From Thermoplasmata archaeon (GTDB taxonomy: Archaea; Thermoplasmatota; Thermoplasmata; Thermoplasmatales; Thermoplasmataceae), in contig JAJZXU010000012.1 in NCBI GenBank assembly GCA_021806235.1, positions 1 through 62,961 of the forward strand: a DNA stretch of 62,961 nt, in the 5' to 3' direction. The position numbers and the translations under genes were made by a program. The number at the start of each line of letters is the position of its first letter. Positions within the stretch are counted from its first letter, which is position 1. Of this stretch, positions 8,416 through 18,332 are shown one piece after another. The notes beneath the pieces were generated by a model. It saw only the letters and a program-made list of their open reading frames with translations. It did no database searches and was not told the DNA's origin.

Positions 8416-9798
8416 TTATGCAGAAACTGTTTCCAGTTGCTTTTTAGTGGCCACGGATCCACCTATTACAAGGATTATTCCCGCTATCATTGTTGTTACG
8501 CCTATAAAGGCAAATCCGCCAAAAAAGCCTATTGAAGCAACCCAGAGTGGTAGGAATAGCGCACCGATTGCTCCACCTATGTGGCCCAAACCATCTCCCA
8601 TTGCGAATCCAGATGTTCTGGCTCTTGTTGGGTAGCTTTCGGATGTATAAATATAAGCTATGCCGAGTAAAAACGCAAGTGAGTAGGAAGCCAGGAAACT
8701 ACCAACTATAAGTGCTATATCATTAGCCTTTGTTCCGAATATAATCATGGCAATTAGCCACATAATGGAACCCCCAAACACAATATATTTTCTTTCTATT
8801 TTATCTGAAATAAACCATGATGATATAGCACCAATTGGATACCCGATAGCACCTATGGCTAAATATAATATGGAACTTGCAACAGAAATACCTGTATCCG
8901 ACAGCAGTGTTGCGGCATCACCTAAAAATGCATAGTTTCCGATATACCATAGACCCCACCATAGGCCGAAGACAACCATTCTTAATCTGTAGGGCTTCTG
9001 CCATAAATAGCTGAAGGGGAGTCTGTTTGTTTCTGTTACAATATCCACTTTATTGATATCATTCTCTGTGAGCTCAGGAAGTTTTTCTCCTTTTTTGGCA
9101 AGATAGCTTTCAAAATTGGCGACGATCCCATCAGCCTCCTTTAACCTTCCCTTAGAAACCAGCCATCTTGGGGATCTTGGTAGCTGTGCCCTTAATATAA
9201 CTGCAATTACTGCTATTAAACCGCCTATAAAGAATAATATTCTCCATCCAAATACGTATGGTGGGACCAGTGCAAGTGCAACAAACGGTGTAACTGCCTG
9301 ACCCAGTATCCCAAGGAAGAATGTTATCTGTGCCAGATGTCCCCTTCTATCTGCAGGTGCGAATTCCCCTATATACGCGGGTATCAGGTTAAGATCAGCT
9401 CCCAGGCCAAGACCTGTTATAAATCTAAAAATTATAAGCATATATAAATTAATTGATGCGGCATCACCAAAGGACCCTACTGCCATTAAGATCATTGTTA
9501 CAATAAGCATGGGATATCTACCATATTTATCCGATAAAACACCTATGATAAAAGACCCGAAGACGTAACCAATCAGTCCTATAGACAGGGCTAAAAATAA
9601 ACTTTCTGAACCAGTTAAGTGGAATTGTGGAGCAATGGCTGGCATTGCAAATCCTATATCGGTCACATCATAGAAGGTGAAAAAATACCCGATAGCAATT
9701 ATCGCAAGAAAAGATGAGGGGAGTGGCCATTTATCTATTCTCTGCATTCTTGCAATTATTGATTTTGCTTCATGTTCATTACTACTATCTGCATTCAT
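8416..9798 (-). CDS. MFS transporter, sugar/metabolite-proton symporter type
   Basis: 460 residues with about 12 membrane helices. The first half has the MFS signature GVLSDKYGRYPML in the loop between helices 2 and 3 and RFITGLGLGAD at helix 4; PRSPRWLVSKGR follows helix 6, as in sugar and aromatic-acid symporters. It lies upstream of and co-directional with the acyl-CoA dehydrogenase (75-base gap) and diverges from the class III CoA-transferase gene. By neighbourhood it may import the organic acid processed by this cluster, but MFS sequence alone does not give the substrate. The 40-residue hydrophilic N-terminus is normal for archaeal members. Confidence 0.9.
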   Translation of the reverse strand: MNADSSNEHEAKSIIARMQRIDKWPLPSSFLAIIAIGYFFTFYDVTDIGFAMPAIAPQFHLTGSESLFLALSIGLIGYVFGSFIIGVLSDKYGRYPMLIVTMILMAVGSFGDAASINLYMLIIFRFITGLGLGADLNLIPAYIGEFAPADRRGHLAQITFFLGILGQAVTPFVALALVPPYVFGWRILFFIGGLIAVIAVILRAQLPRSPRWLVSKGRLKEADGIVANFESYLAKKGEKLPELTENDINKVDIVTETNRLPFSYLWQKPYRLRMVVFGLWWGLWYIGNYAFLGDAATLLSDTGISVASSILYLAIGAIGYPIGAISSWFISDKIERKYIVFGGSIMWLIAMIIFGTKANDIALIVGSFLASYSLAFLLGIAYIYTSESYPTRARTSGFAMGDGLGHIGGAIGALFLPLWVASIGFFGGFAFIGVTTMIAGIILVIGGSVATKKQLETVSA

Positions 9799-9944
9799 AA
9801 TAACTAAATACTATGTTATATTAAAATTTATCTATTTTTATTTAAAAGTTTTGGTTATATGCAATATTATTGTTAAACATTTTTATTTTTATGTTGTTTT
9901 TAATACTTTATAAAATGATATGACTATTCTTACATATAACTAAA

Positions 9945-9953
9945 TTTATATAA
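9945..9953 (+). promoter_or_regulatory. TATA box of the class III CoA-transferase gene
   Basis: TTTATATAA ends 22 bases before the ATG at 9976, the spacing expected for a leaderless archaeal transcript. The 177-base divergent region 9799-9975 also serves the MFS gene on the other strand, which has its own AT-rich box TTTTAATATA about 30 bases before its start. Confidence 0.55.
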
Positions 9954-9975
9954 ACTATCTATAAATTAGGGACAT

Positions 9976-11187
9976 ATGAACCACGAAAGCTATTTTGCCG
10001 AAAAACCTTTAAAAGGCTATAGAGTAATAGATTTTACAACAAACATATCAGGCCCAAGTGCAACCACCATACTTTCAGACTTGGGTGCGGAAGTTATTAA
10101 AATTGAAAAGATTATTAATGGTGACGATTCCAGATCGATGGAGCCATCATTCAATGACAAATCTGCATACTTTGTAACAATTAATAGGGGTAAAAACTCG
10201 ATAGCTATAAACCTTAAAGAAAATGATGGGTATAGGGTAATAATTGATCTTATTAAAAATAGCGATATAATTATAGAAAATTTTAGAAGAGATACAGTCG
10301 AGAAACTAAAACTCGATTATGCTACAATTAAAAAGATAAAAATAAATATAATATATGGAAGTTTAAGTTCATATGGAAATACTGGCCCATATTACAATAA
10401 ACCTGGATACGATGCAATTGTTCAGGCTAATAGTGGCATAATGAGTGTGAATGGAAATAAGGGTAGTGACCCGGCCAGAGTAAGCGTATCTCTCCTGGAT
10501 GCAGGTGCAGGCATGTGGCTTGCCATGGGAATAATTATTGCAGTATTAAAAAAGGAAAGGACTGGAAAGGGGTCGTACATTTCAACATCACTGATGGAAA
10601 CCGCACTTTACTGGATGAATTATTATATATCATCATTCCAGGTAACACAACTAATACCTGAAAGAATTGGAAGCGAACACCCATCATTTGCCCCATATGG
10701 TGCATATAAGACCAGTAATGGTTTTATAATGATTGGAATTTCAAACAATAATTTATTCTCTAATTTATGCCATGCACTGGGGCTGGAAGAACTTATGCAT
10801 GATAAAAGATTTGAAAATAATAAATTAAGGGTAGACCATAAAAATGAATTGAACAGGATCATAAATAAAGGGTTGATGAATAATACCAAGGAATACTGGT
10901 ACAATAAACTCTCCGAATGCAATGTTCCATGTTCTATTATAAAAAATGTTAAGGAAGCACTTGAAGATGAGCAGGTTAGGGCATTAAATCTATTTCAAAA
11001 TGTTAATGAATATGATAAAAATATAAAAATTCAATCAATTCCAATTAAATTTGAAGATAAATATTTAAAAATAGAGAAAAATTCCCCATCACTTGGAGAG
11101 GACACGTATAAATTAATGAGAGTGCTCGGGTATGATGATGAGAAAATCAGTTATCTATTAAAGAAGGGAGTTATAAAAAATTTCTAA
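9976..11187 (+). CDS. Class III (CaiB/BaiF family) CoA-transferase
   Basis: 403 residues, the typical length of a family III CoA-transferase, which forms an interlocked dimer and transfers CoA through an aspartyl thioester. The N-terminus LKGYRVIDFTTNISGPSAT and LSDLGAEVIKIE are hallmark regions. Asp175 in SLLDAGAGMW fits the catalytic aspartate (Asp169 in formyl-CoA transferase). Known family members act on carnitine, formate, citramalate, mesaconate and similar acids. With the neighbouring hydratase and lyase genes it could be a second entry point, for example CoA transfer to methylsuccinate, mesaconate or citramalate. It has its own promoter and diverges from the MFS and dehydrogenase genes. 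Confidence 0.9.
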   Translation: MNHESYFAEKPLKGYRVIDFTTNISGPSATTILSDLGAEVIKIEKIINGDDSRSMEPSFNDKSAYFVTINRGKNSIAINLKENDGYRVIIDLIKNSDIIIENFRRDTVEKLKLDYATIKKIKINIIYGSLSSYGNTGPYYNKPGYDAIVQANSGIMSVNGNKGSDPARVSVSLLDAGAGMWLAMGIIIAVLKKERTGKGSYISTSLMETALYWMNYYISSFQVTQLIPERIGSEHPSFAPYGAYKTSNGFIMIGISNNNLFSNLCHALGLEELMHDKRFENNKLRVDHKNELNRIINKGLMNNTKEYWYNKLSECNVPCSIIKNVKEALEDEQVRALNLFQNVNEYDKNIKIQSIPIKFEDKYLKIEKNSPSLGEDTYKLMRVLGYDDEKISYLLKKGVIKNF

Positions 11188-11467
11188 CTTTCCATAATAT
11201 TAGGCACCATGGTTGAAATGTTTGTACAGATTGTAACTAATGATATTTATTAATAACCTTCATTTTTTGATGTACATCCTGAAATTTGATCGCAATAATA
11301 TAAATAAAAGTTCTACTGTGGAGACATTAATTAATTGATTCACAAATTAAACATATGTACGGAAGTATAAAAGAGATATCCGACTCCAAAGAGTTGAATA
11401 GGGGTTTTTAGGAAAATTCTATTAAGTTAAAATCGATAACACACATAAAAATAATAGGGAATCAACT

Positions 11468-12154
11468 ATGGTAATAAATTGGGTTGAGATAGACGGTATA
11501 GGGACTTTATCATTAGCACTTAGCACTGTATTCGCTGTTCTCTTTCCCCAAATAAAGAACCTACTTACTAAACCAAAGATAGAGCTATTAACTCATTATA
11601 TAGAGATAGACATAAAATCTCCAGAATTAATTCAGCAAAAACAGCAAGGAAAATCTATGTATAAGGCTTGTTTATTATTTCTTGATGTAAAAAACAAAGG
11701 AAAATACAAGAGACCAATAAAAACTTGCCATGTTTATGTATACATTGATGGAATTGAGGGTGAACTGCGTTACGAAAACGAGACACATTACGCCTTGCAG
11801 TCATTTGGAGCGATTGATTCTCCCAATCAAAATTTTGACCCAAAAAACTATTCGGAGGATGTTTACCTAAACAAGAAAAATTTTCTATTTGGTCAGTTCA
11901 GACCAATTCCTGCAAACTCTATTGGAAGTTACCTATTGTCCACTACAACTGAGCATAGAAATTTAATAGCTCTTCAAATGTACTCAGAAATGCCACCAAA
12001 CATTAAGAAGGAAATTGGAAAGGATATAGAAATAAAAGTAGTAGCAATAGCTGAAGACTTTAATGGATTATATTTAAGATACGAAAAACAATTAATAATA
12101 ATGTATCAGAACTGGAATGGAATTCAAGTCTTATACCTTGAAAATAAAAAGTAA
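11468..12154 (+). CDS. Hypothetical protein with one N-terminal membrane helix
   Basis: 228 residues, family not recognised. Residues 8-28 (IDGIGTLSLALSTVFAVLFP) form a probable membrane anchor followed by a positively charged segment. The rest (about 35-228) is soluble and rich in beta-strand-like segments, with a repeated pattern of aromatic and hydrophobic residues that could be an Ig-like or jelly-roll fold. There is no signal cleavage site and no catalytic motif that I can see. It stands alone on the plus strand, 280 bases after the CoA-transferase gene, and just before the extremely AT-rich region, so it is probably accessory DNA. Confidence 0.6.
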   Translation: MVINWVEIDGIGTLSLALSTVFAVLFPQIKNLLTKPKIELLTHYIEIDIKSPELIQQKQQGKSMYKACLLFLDVKNKGKYKRPIKTCHVYVYIDGIEGELRYENETHYALQSFGAIDSPNQNFDPKNYSEDVYLNKKNFLFGQFRPIPANSIGSYLLSTTTEHRNLIALQMYSEMPPNIKKEIGKDIEIKVVAIAEDFNGLYLRYEKQLIIMYQNWNGIQVLYLENKK

Positions 12155-12554
12155 TATTAACCGTTTTTCCTGTTCAAACTTTTATAAAGAAGTTAACCTG
12201 CAGAACCATATAAATTTTTGCATGAATTTGAAAATTGCCAGACTTTTAAAAAATTAATTAAGAAATTTACTTTCAAAAAAATTAATATTATTTATTAATT
12301 TTTATAATATAAATATAATTTTTATACGATTAATATTTATAAAATAATATTTAAATATAATTATAATATACATTAAAAATAAATATAAATTATATAATAT
12401 AAAATATTATAATAAATAAATTAAACTATAATATATATTTATAAATTAATATTAACATCTAATAATAAAGTATAACCCAAAAACAGATCATATAATCTCC
12501 ACATCATGACCAGCCAGGTATTCCCTTATTTTCCAGTATATAAATAAAAACGCA

Positions 12555-12572
12555 GTATAACAAACGTTATAC
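12555..12572. repeat. Inverted repeat GTATAAC-AAAC-GTTATAC
   Basis: Perfect 7-bp arms with a 4-base spacer. The same arm recurs at 12663-12669 and within the palindrome at 12790-12803, giving an iteron-like set within 250 bases. It may be a protein-binding site. Confidence 0.6.
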
Positions 12573-12775
12573 GGCATTATTTGGGTATTATGAGATTTTG
12601 ATAGGAAGCCAGTAAAATAAAGGAGGAATTAACAATAATTGGGCTGAAAAGATCATATGCCGGTATAACACACATATTTTTTAATTATACTGCTATAATG
12701 AAGATAAACATAATTTATTAACTATAATGATTATTATATAAGGCAATTTTATAAACGATTTAATGGCATTAAAAT

Positions 12776-12812
12776 AATTTTCAGGTCCATTATACCGGTA
12801 TAACTGAAAATT
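12776..12812. repeat. Nested inverted repeat around palindrome TTATACCGGTATAA
   Basis: Outer arms AATTTTCAG (12776-12784) and CTGAAAATT (12804-12812) are perfect complements and enclose a perfect 14-bp palindrome (12790-12803). A protein-binding or recombination site is plausible; no gene starts within 280 bases. Confidence 0.6.
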
Positions 12813-13097
12813 TTATACTGTATATTTATTGTGATTATGCATAATATCTATTAAATAATATTAATTATATTATATAATTAAAAATTAAATAAAATATATT
12901 AAAATTAATTATTATTTATTTTAAAATAAAATATATTTATATTAAAATATTATATTAAGGATAATAATTATAATAATTTACATAAATATATATTAAATAT
13001 AAGATAATAATTAATTTTTTGAAAGTATTTTTTAATTGTGTATATAGTATAAATAGGATATTAAAATTTTTATACTCTGATTGTATAAAACATCAGT

Positions 13098-13729
13098 ATG
13101 GTGTCTAATAATATCCAGCAACCGTGTGATGATCTTTGGAGTGATTATAATGAATTTTTAAAGGAAATAAGCAAGTATAATGTGCCATTTGGCACGGAAA
13201 CGGAACATTTATTATATGAGGCTTATGCTATAACAGTAAGGCTTTTGACAGTACAGTAATTACATGCAGATCTGCAATAGATACATGTATTTATCTTGCA
13301 TGCATATATAAAAAGAATTCTGGAAATAATGTATATACTTCATTTACAAAAATTGTGCCCAATGAATTTAAGAATAAAAATGGAAATCAAATGGATCACT
13401 TAAATTGGAATAATTTTTCAGCATGTGCATTGAATAATAAACCTACATACCAGCCCATTTTAGACAAAATTAAAGATGTAAGAAAATTAGGGAACTTTGC
13501 AGCACATTTTGGGCAGATGCAGGATAAAGGATTTGAGCAATGGGAGCAAGAAAATCATGACGTTATTAAAGGTATTGTAAAAAAAATACTTAGTGGTCAA
13601 AATGTGGACTATAAAAATGCCCCACCAGGGTACAAACTTTACACCTCAATTAATGATGCATGTTATGCAATTAAAGAATCAATAAAATTTATTGAAAGTG
13701 TTGCTAAAATGTATAATACAGGTCCTTGA
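13098..13729 (+). pseudogene. HEPN-like DUF4145-type protein, frameshifted
   Basis: An ATG at 13098 opens a frame reading MVSNNIQQPCDDLWSDYNE and on to a stop near 13260. The frame one base back takes over near 13240 as AFDSTVITCRSAIDTCIYLA and runs to the stop at 13729. Together they make a protein of about 210 residues of the DUF4145/HEPN type, with the characteristic helix KIKDVRKLGNFAAHFGQ (Arg and His of the HEPN-like motif). HEPN proteins are often RNases or structural partners in defence and toxin-antitoxin systems. The single frameshift may be decay or a sequencing error; no slippery heptamer typical of programmed shifting is visible. Confidence 0.6.
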
Positions 13730-13986
13730 TTTTTACTTAAAGAAATATATTTATTATTCAAACTTTAAGTCCGCTCTAAATTGCATATTAACTAACTATT
13801 TCTAATGAATATGATATATTCATATTTCTAAGAGGGTTTTATAAAAAGTGAACGAAAATTAAATTATAGTTTTTTAAATGCCACTAATTAAATGAAGCGC
13901 TATCGAAATTAGCTTTATAACAACTAACAATTGCCTTAGAATTAACATAAAAAGCTATAAATATAACCAAGCTATATATACAGACA

Positions 13987-14205
13987 ATGAATGACAATTT
14001 AGAGGAGTTCCTTGGAATTACTTCCGAACCTGCAAAAATTGCTATATTAATTATTAGATATTCAGGGGATATCAAATCTACACGTTTGCAGAAATTAGCT
14101 CTTGTAGCTAAGGGCATTCTGGATGGGAAAATTCCTACAAGCCATGGTGCCTACCTGTTTGGAGGATATTCAGATGATATTGACGAAAGCCTTGTCTCGA
14201 AATGA
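13987..14205 (+). CDS. Short hypothetical protein, probably C-truncated
   Basis: 72 residues. The pattern IRYSGDIKSTRLQKLALVAK followed by GAYLFGGYSDDIDESL looks like the N-terminal winged-helix-like part of a longer archaeal family in which a further helical segment follows; here a stop comes at once after SLVSK. The remaining bases downstream give no clear continuation in another frame. It lies 257 bases after the HEPN-like pseudogene on the same strand, so the two may be remains of one accessory module. Function unknown. Confidence 0.4.
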   Translation: MNDNLEEFLGITSEPAKIAILIIRYSGDIKSTRLQKLALVAKGILDGKIPTSHGAYLFGGYSDDIDESLVSK

Positions 14206-14789
14206 AATTCTGGATATAATTTATTGAATATTTTCGATAACTCAGTCCAGTATGCTGACGCTATTCTACCTTCATGCATCATAATGTCCTATAGACTGTC
14301 TTTGGAATCGAATTTGAGTTCTTTTTGAAATGCATTCAGATTCATTTCAGAATAATAACAATATTTTTGCACTTATCCGGAAAATAACCTCTATTTGCAG
14401 TTTTCCTTGCTAATTATAGGAATATTTATTGGCCCTGAACATTATCCTATTGCCTTCATGGTGTTTGAAAAGAGATAATTATACGGAAATTAACGGGGAT
14501 CGGAGTAAGCTATATGGGAAATGGATATCATAGTGCCTGATACCATAGAAATTTTGCTCTCACCATTGTTTTTTAATATTTCATTATCTTTTTTACCCGC
14601 ATAACGTTATTGTATCTATAATATATTATTTTTTATTTAAAATACAGGTTTATTATTACAGAAAATTTAGTTATTTTTCTTTTTATTGTATATTAAACGG
14701 AAAAAACGCCTTATTTAGTAAATAAATTGATAAAATGTTTATTTTTTTGTATAAATTCTTATATACCAATCATAATTACTATTTAATAT
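14206..14789. other. Intergenic, no gene seen
   Basis: 584 bases without a supportable gene or RNA. The last 80 bases are very AT-rich and include AATATA-type boxes before the aminotransferase start at 14790, which probably form its promoter. Confidence 0.5.
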
Positions 14790-16145
14790 ATGGAGAGTTA
14801 TGAAATTAATTTAAAAAATGCTAACCCAACAATAGAAAACACATTTTTAACATGGAATATGCAAAAAAACTGGAACCCTATTAAAATAACAGATGCTAAT
14901 GGTGTTTATTTTACGGATAGTTACGGGAAAAGTTATTTGGATATGTCCTCACAGTTAATGTGTTCTAACCTCGGACATGGCAATAAAAGAATAATTAATT
15001 CCATAAAGAACCAGGCTGAGAAACTGGCATTTATAGCGCCGTCGTTTGATACCGATATAAGGGAAGAAGTTTCAGGGAAACTCAGAACAGTTTTGCCTGA
15101 TAATTTAACAAAATATTTCTATGGCACTTCCGGTACAGAGGCAAACGAAGCTGCAATAAAAATAGCAAGGATGTATATGGCAAAGGAACATAAAAATAAG
15201 ATTATATCGTTTTACAATTCATATCATGGATCAACCCTTGGAAGCCTTCAGTTAACTGGAGATTACAGAAGGAAATTAACAGATTCATATCACAGTGCAT
15301 CCGGTTTTTTAAAAGTAGCACCACCATCCTGTTACCATTGCCCTTTTAATTTAAAATATCCGGAATGCAATATGGCATGTTTAAACAATATTGAATATAC
15401 AATAAAAAATGAGGGAAATATAGCTGCAATTATAATCGAACCGGTAACAGGAACAAACGGGGTTGTTATACCACCGGAGGGTTTTTTGCATGAATTAAGG
15501 AGAATTACAGAGGAAAACAATGTTTTATTAATAGCGGATGAGGTTATGACAGGTTTTTGCAGAACAGGAGAATGGTTTGCAGTAAACCACTGGAAAATAA
15601 AACCTGATATTTTAACAACAGCTAAGGGCATAACCGGAGCATATGCACCATTATCGTTGACAGCTGTTGATAAAAAAATTTCAGATTTCTTTAATGACAA
15701 TATATTTGCGCATGGCCATACGTATGAAGCACACCCGCTGGTGTTAGCAGCAGCCTCGGCAGCGATAGATGAATATAAGGATAAAAATATACTGGAAAAT
15801 GTAAGAAAATTATCAAAATTGTTTTCAGGGCGTTTAAACGAATTGAGGGAAAAACATATATCTGTAGGTGATGTTAGAAGCATAGGCCTTTTCGGTGCTG
15901 TTGAACTGGTAAAGGATAGAAATAATAAAACACCGTTTAACACATCTGATGATAAAATCGAGGGAAAACCAATGATTGTAAATAAAATAGCAAAATATGC
16001 AATGGAACATGGTGTTTATTTAAACACATGGCTCTCACATTTTATTGTTGCACCGCCGCTTATAATAAACGAGGATGAATTAAATTCAGGCTTTGATGTT
16101 ATTGACGATGCCTTAAAAATAAGTGATATGGAGATAAAAATATAA
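14790..16145 (+). CDS. Class III PLP-dependent aminotransferase
   Basis: 451 residues, full length. Fold type I class III features are YGTSGTEANEAAIKIAR (111-127, phosphate-binding), SYHGSTLG (144-151), the PLP-pyridine aspartate Asp250 in LLIADEVMTGF, and Lys279 in TTAKGITG, which forms the Schiff base. A Cys-rich insert CYHCPFNLKYPECNMAC (181-197) is seen in a subgroup that includes taurine- and omega-amino-acid:pyruvate aminotransferases. It probably moves the terminal amino group of a non-alpha amine or amino acid to pyruvate or 2-oxoglutarate; the donor cannot be read from sequence. It stands alone with its own AT-rich promoter and converges with an MFS carrier gene that might transport its substrate. 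Confidence 0.9.
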   Translation: MESYEINLKNANPTIENTFLTWNMQKNWNPIKITDANGVYFTDSYGKSYLDMSSQLMCSNLGHGNKRIINSIKNQAEKLAFIAPSFDTDIREEVSGKLRTVLPDNLTKYFYGTSGTEANEAAIKIARMYMAKEHKNKIISFYNSYHGSTLGSLQLTGDYRRKLTDSYHSASGFLKVAPPSCYHCPFNLKYPECNMACLNNIEYTIKNEGNIAAIIIEPVTGTNGVVIPPEGFLHELRRITEENNVLLIADEVMTGFCRTGEWFAVNHWKIKPDILTTAKGITGAYAPLSLTAVDKKISDFFNDNIFAHGHTYEAHPLVLAAASAAIDEYKDKNILENVRKLSKLFSGRLNELREKHISVGDVRSIGLFGAVELVKDRNNKTPFNTSDDKIEGKPMIVNKIAKYAMEHGVYLNTWLSHFIVAPPLIINEDELNSGFDVIDDALKISDMEIKI

Positions 16146-16468
16146 ATTATCAGTGTACTGTCCCGTAAATGTTTCCTGTATATGCCTTCTGAAAATACAA
16201 TAAAGGAATATAATCCAGGAATGAAGTTAAATAATAGGAAAATAAATTTGCCTGATTGCATAGATTCTTTGATATATGGCAGAATGCTGATATGTAATCA
16301 TTCTTTTATATGTATATCTGTTCTATTTGCTTTTATTGATGTTAATTTAATAAAACAGCATGTTAAAGGTATGTGTACATGTTAATGGGAACCGCATTAT
16401 TGAAATATTGCAGTGGTATTCTGGCATTGTATGCTGAACATAACCATGCCTGATTTTATAGACTTATA
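16146..16468. other. Intergenic between convergent genes
   Basis: 323 bases between two gene ends. A 67-codon frame is present at 16182-16385 but has no homologous look, no ribosome site and poor composition, so I do not call it. Confidence 0.5.
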
Positions 16469-17773
16469 TTAATCCTCTATCATATCTCTGCCACCGCGTT
16501 TGAATGTTTCTGCAGATAGCAAAAGCCCTACAACCATTATTGCCTCTGCAACAAAAAACCATGCTGTCCATGCTATGAAAAGGCTTTTTGTAAGTGTTGA
16601 GGTATAGAGTATTATGCTTATGGCGAAACCACCAAGTATGGCACCCCCATTATAAGCAAAGCCAACTCCTGTTGCCCTGAATGTTTTGCTGAATGTTTCT
16701 GCCAGAAAGGCAGGAAGTGTTGAAAAAATCATGGCCTCGAAAAAAGCCTGTATGCTGAATGCAACAAGATCAATATAGGCACCTCCATGGAAGGCAAAGT
16801 ATGCAGTTGGATATGTTATGGCAATGAAAATTATTGTATATATAAGCATGGCCCTTTTCCTTCCTACAAATATGAGTGCAGTTATGCCACCGATCCAGAC
16901 ACCAAAGAGTGAAAACAGGTTTATATACCCATTATAATAGCCAACTGTTGCATCGGGAATACCTTTATTCAGCATGGCAAGGAGGCCTGGATAAAAACTA
17001 AATGTTATTGAATTTACAAATAAAAGCCCGCCTGTTAGCATGAGTGCAAAGATTAAGGGCCTTCCACCCTTTTTAAACATGCCTATAGCAGGCTCCTTCA
17101 ATATCCCGCCATTCTCTTTCATATCCTGAAAAATAGCGGTCTCCCTGGTTATATACCTGATAATTAGGGTTAAAATTCCAGGTATTATGGTCGTGTAAAA
17201 TAGCACCCTCCATCCTATTATGCCAAAATATGCATTTCCGTAATAGCCTGCCAGTGCAGCGAATACAAATGATACAATGAAGAATCCAGTGCCATATCCA
17301 CTCTGGACAAAGGCACCTACTGGCGATCTTTTTTCCTTTGGGATACTTTCCATGGATAGTGCGGTGCCTCCACCGTATTCAGCACCTGCAAAGAGGCCTT
17401 CTATAAAGAGCATCATATACAGCAGTACAGGTGCTATAATGCCAGCCTGCGAATATGTGGGCAGAAGCCCTTTGGATGCAGCAAATATTGAAAAGCCAAC
17501 TATTGTTATAGTCAACATATTCTTTCTGCCTGTACGGTCACCAATAAAATTCCCGAGGAATAGTGAACCAGCAGGCCTTGCAATTTCTTCCACAGCCAGC
17601 CCCCCAAATGTTGCAATTAATCCATATATTCCGGCTGTGCCTGGAAAGAAAACAGTTGAAATGGTAACAGCAACCAGTGCATATGCTATTGTTGTGTAAC
17701 CATCCATCAGCCATCCCGCATATGCAGATAATACCTGAAGCCATGCATCCTTTTTAAGGCCGTACAGTTCCAT
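16469..17773 (-). CDS. MFS transporter, metabolite:H+ symporter type
   Basis: 434 residues with about 12 membrane helices. The helix 2-3 loop has NFIGDRTGRKNML, the MFS signature, and helix 4-5 has GLFAGAEYGGG, typical of the metabolite:H+ symporter subgroup that carries organic acids, osmolytes or sugars. The start is at 17773, 12-15 bases after a purine-poor AT-rich region, so probably leaderless. It converges with the aminotransferase, and a shared substrate such as an omega-amino acid is possible but unproven. Confidence 0.9.
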   Translation of the reverse strand: MELYGLKKDAWLQVLSAYAGWLMDGYTTIAYALVAVTISTVFFPGTAGIYGLIATFGGLAVEEIARPAGSLFLGNFIGDRTGRKNMLTITIVGFSIFAASKGLLPTYSQAGIIAPVLLYMMLFIEGLFAGAEYGGGTALSMESIPKEKRSPVGAFVQSGYGTGFFIVSFVFAALAGYYGNAYFGIIGWRVLFYTTIIPGILTLIIRYITRETAIFQDMKENGGILKEPAIGMFKKGGRPLIFALMLTGGLLFVNSITFSFYPGLLAMLNKGIPDATVGYYNGYINLFSLFGVWIGGITALIFVGRKRAMLIYTIIFIAITYPTAYFAFHGGAYIDLVAFSIQAFFEAMIFSTLPAFLAETFSKTFRATGVGFAYNGGAILGGFAISIILYTSTLTKSLFIAWTAWFFVAEAIMVVGLLLSAETFKRGGRDMIED

Positions 17774-18332
17774 AGTGCTTTAAGGATATTGCATATATAA
17801 ACTTTAAACATGGATGTTTTTGCCCATCAACTTTGTTGAATGAAATTTTTTGATTATTAAAAAAATACTGCGTGTATATGAGTTTATGAAAATAGAATGA
17901 ATAAATGGGAGGCAGCTATTCCAAAAAGTTGTGAAGATAAGGATTTAAATTGAACTGTTTCCAGGATGATCCATGCATATTTTAAATTATTTATCGGAAT
18001 ATTTTTCTTCCAGAACCCGGCCTCCATATAATTCTTTAGCCCCATTTCCAGTATATCCGGACTTTTTGAGAATTTTTTCATTTCCAGGTGCTGGTGGCGG
18101 CAATACTGTCTCACCGGGTGTTAAAAGAAATTTGCGTTCACCTTCAAACGGATAGCCAGAGTTTTTCAGCAGGGCACAGTAACCTGATGCCTAACTATTC
18201 TCCTGCCCATGCCATAGCAACAAACCAGGATGAACTAAAAGGTCTCTTGATCAGGTTTAAATCGGGATAAAAAACGTATCACCATATAACTGCCCTTATA
18301 TATTTTTAAATAGCAATTATTTATTCCCTATC
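17774..18332. other. Intergenic, possibly with coding relics
   Basis: 559 bases. Short frames on both strands at 17884-18270 include stretches such as GAGGGNTVSPGVKRNL and HAIATNQDELKGLLIRFKSG that look protein-like but lie in different frames. I cannot join them into a known protein. The final 60 bases contain the AT-rich promoter of the next gene. Confidence 0.4.

Larger units (their letters stand above)
12155..13097. other. Non-coding, extremely AT-rich region with palindromes
   Basis: About 0.94 kb without a supportable gene. Two tracts (about 12240-12470 and 12835-13030) are almost pure A/T. The more mixed stretch between them (about 12480-12830) holds several GTATAAC/GTTATAC motifs arranged as inverted repeats, listed separately. 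The layout of motif cluster flanked by easily melted DNA recalls replication origins or partition sites, but no initiator gene is adjacent, so this is only a suggestion. Confidence 0.5.

Noticed and set aside
13235-13262. Programmed -1 frameshift in the HEPN-like gene
   Set aside because: No X-XXY-YYZ slippery site or following hairpin; decay or sequence error is simpler.
14206-14789. tRNA or structured RNA in the intergenic gaps
   Set aside because: I looked for T-arm GGTTCRAATCC-type sequences and CCA-adjacent acceptor stems across the gaps and found none.
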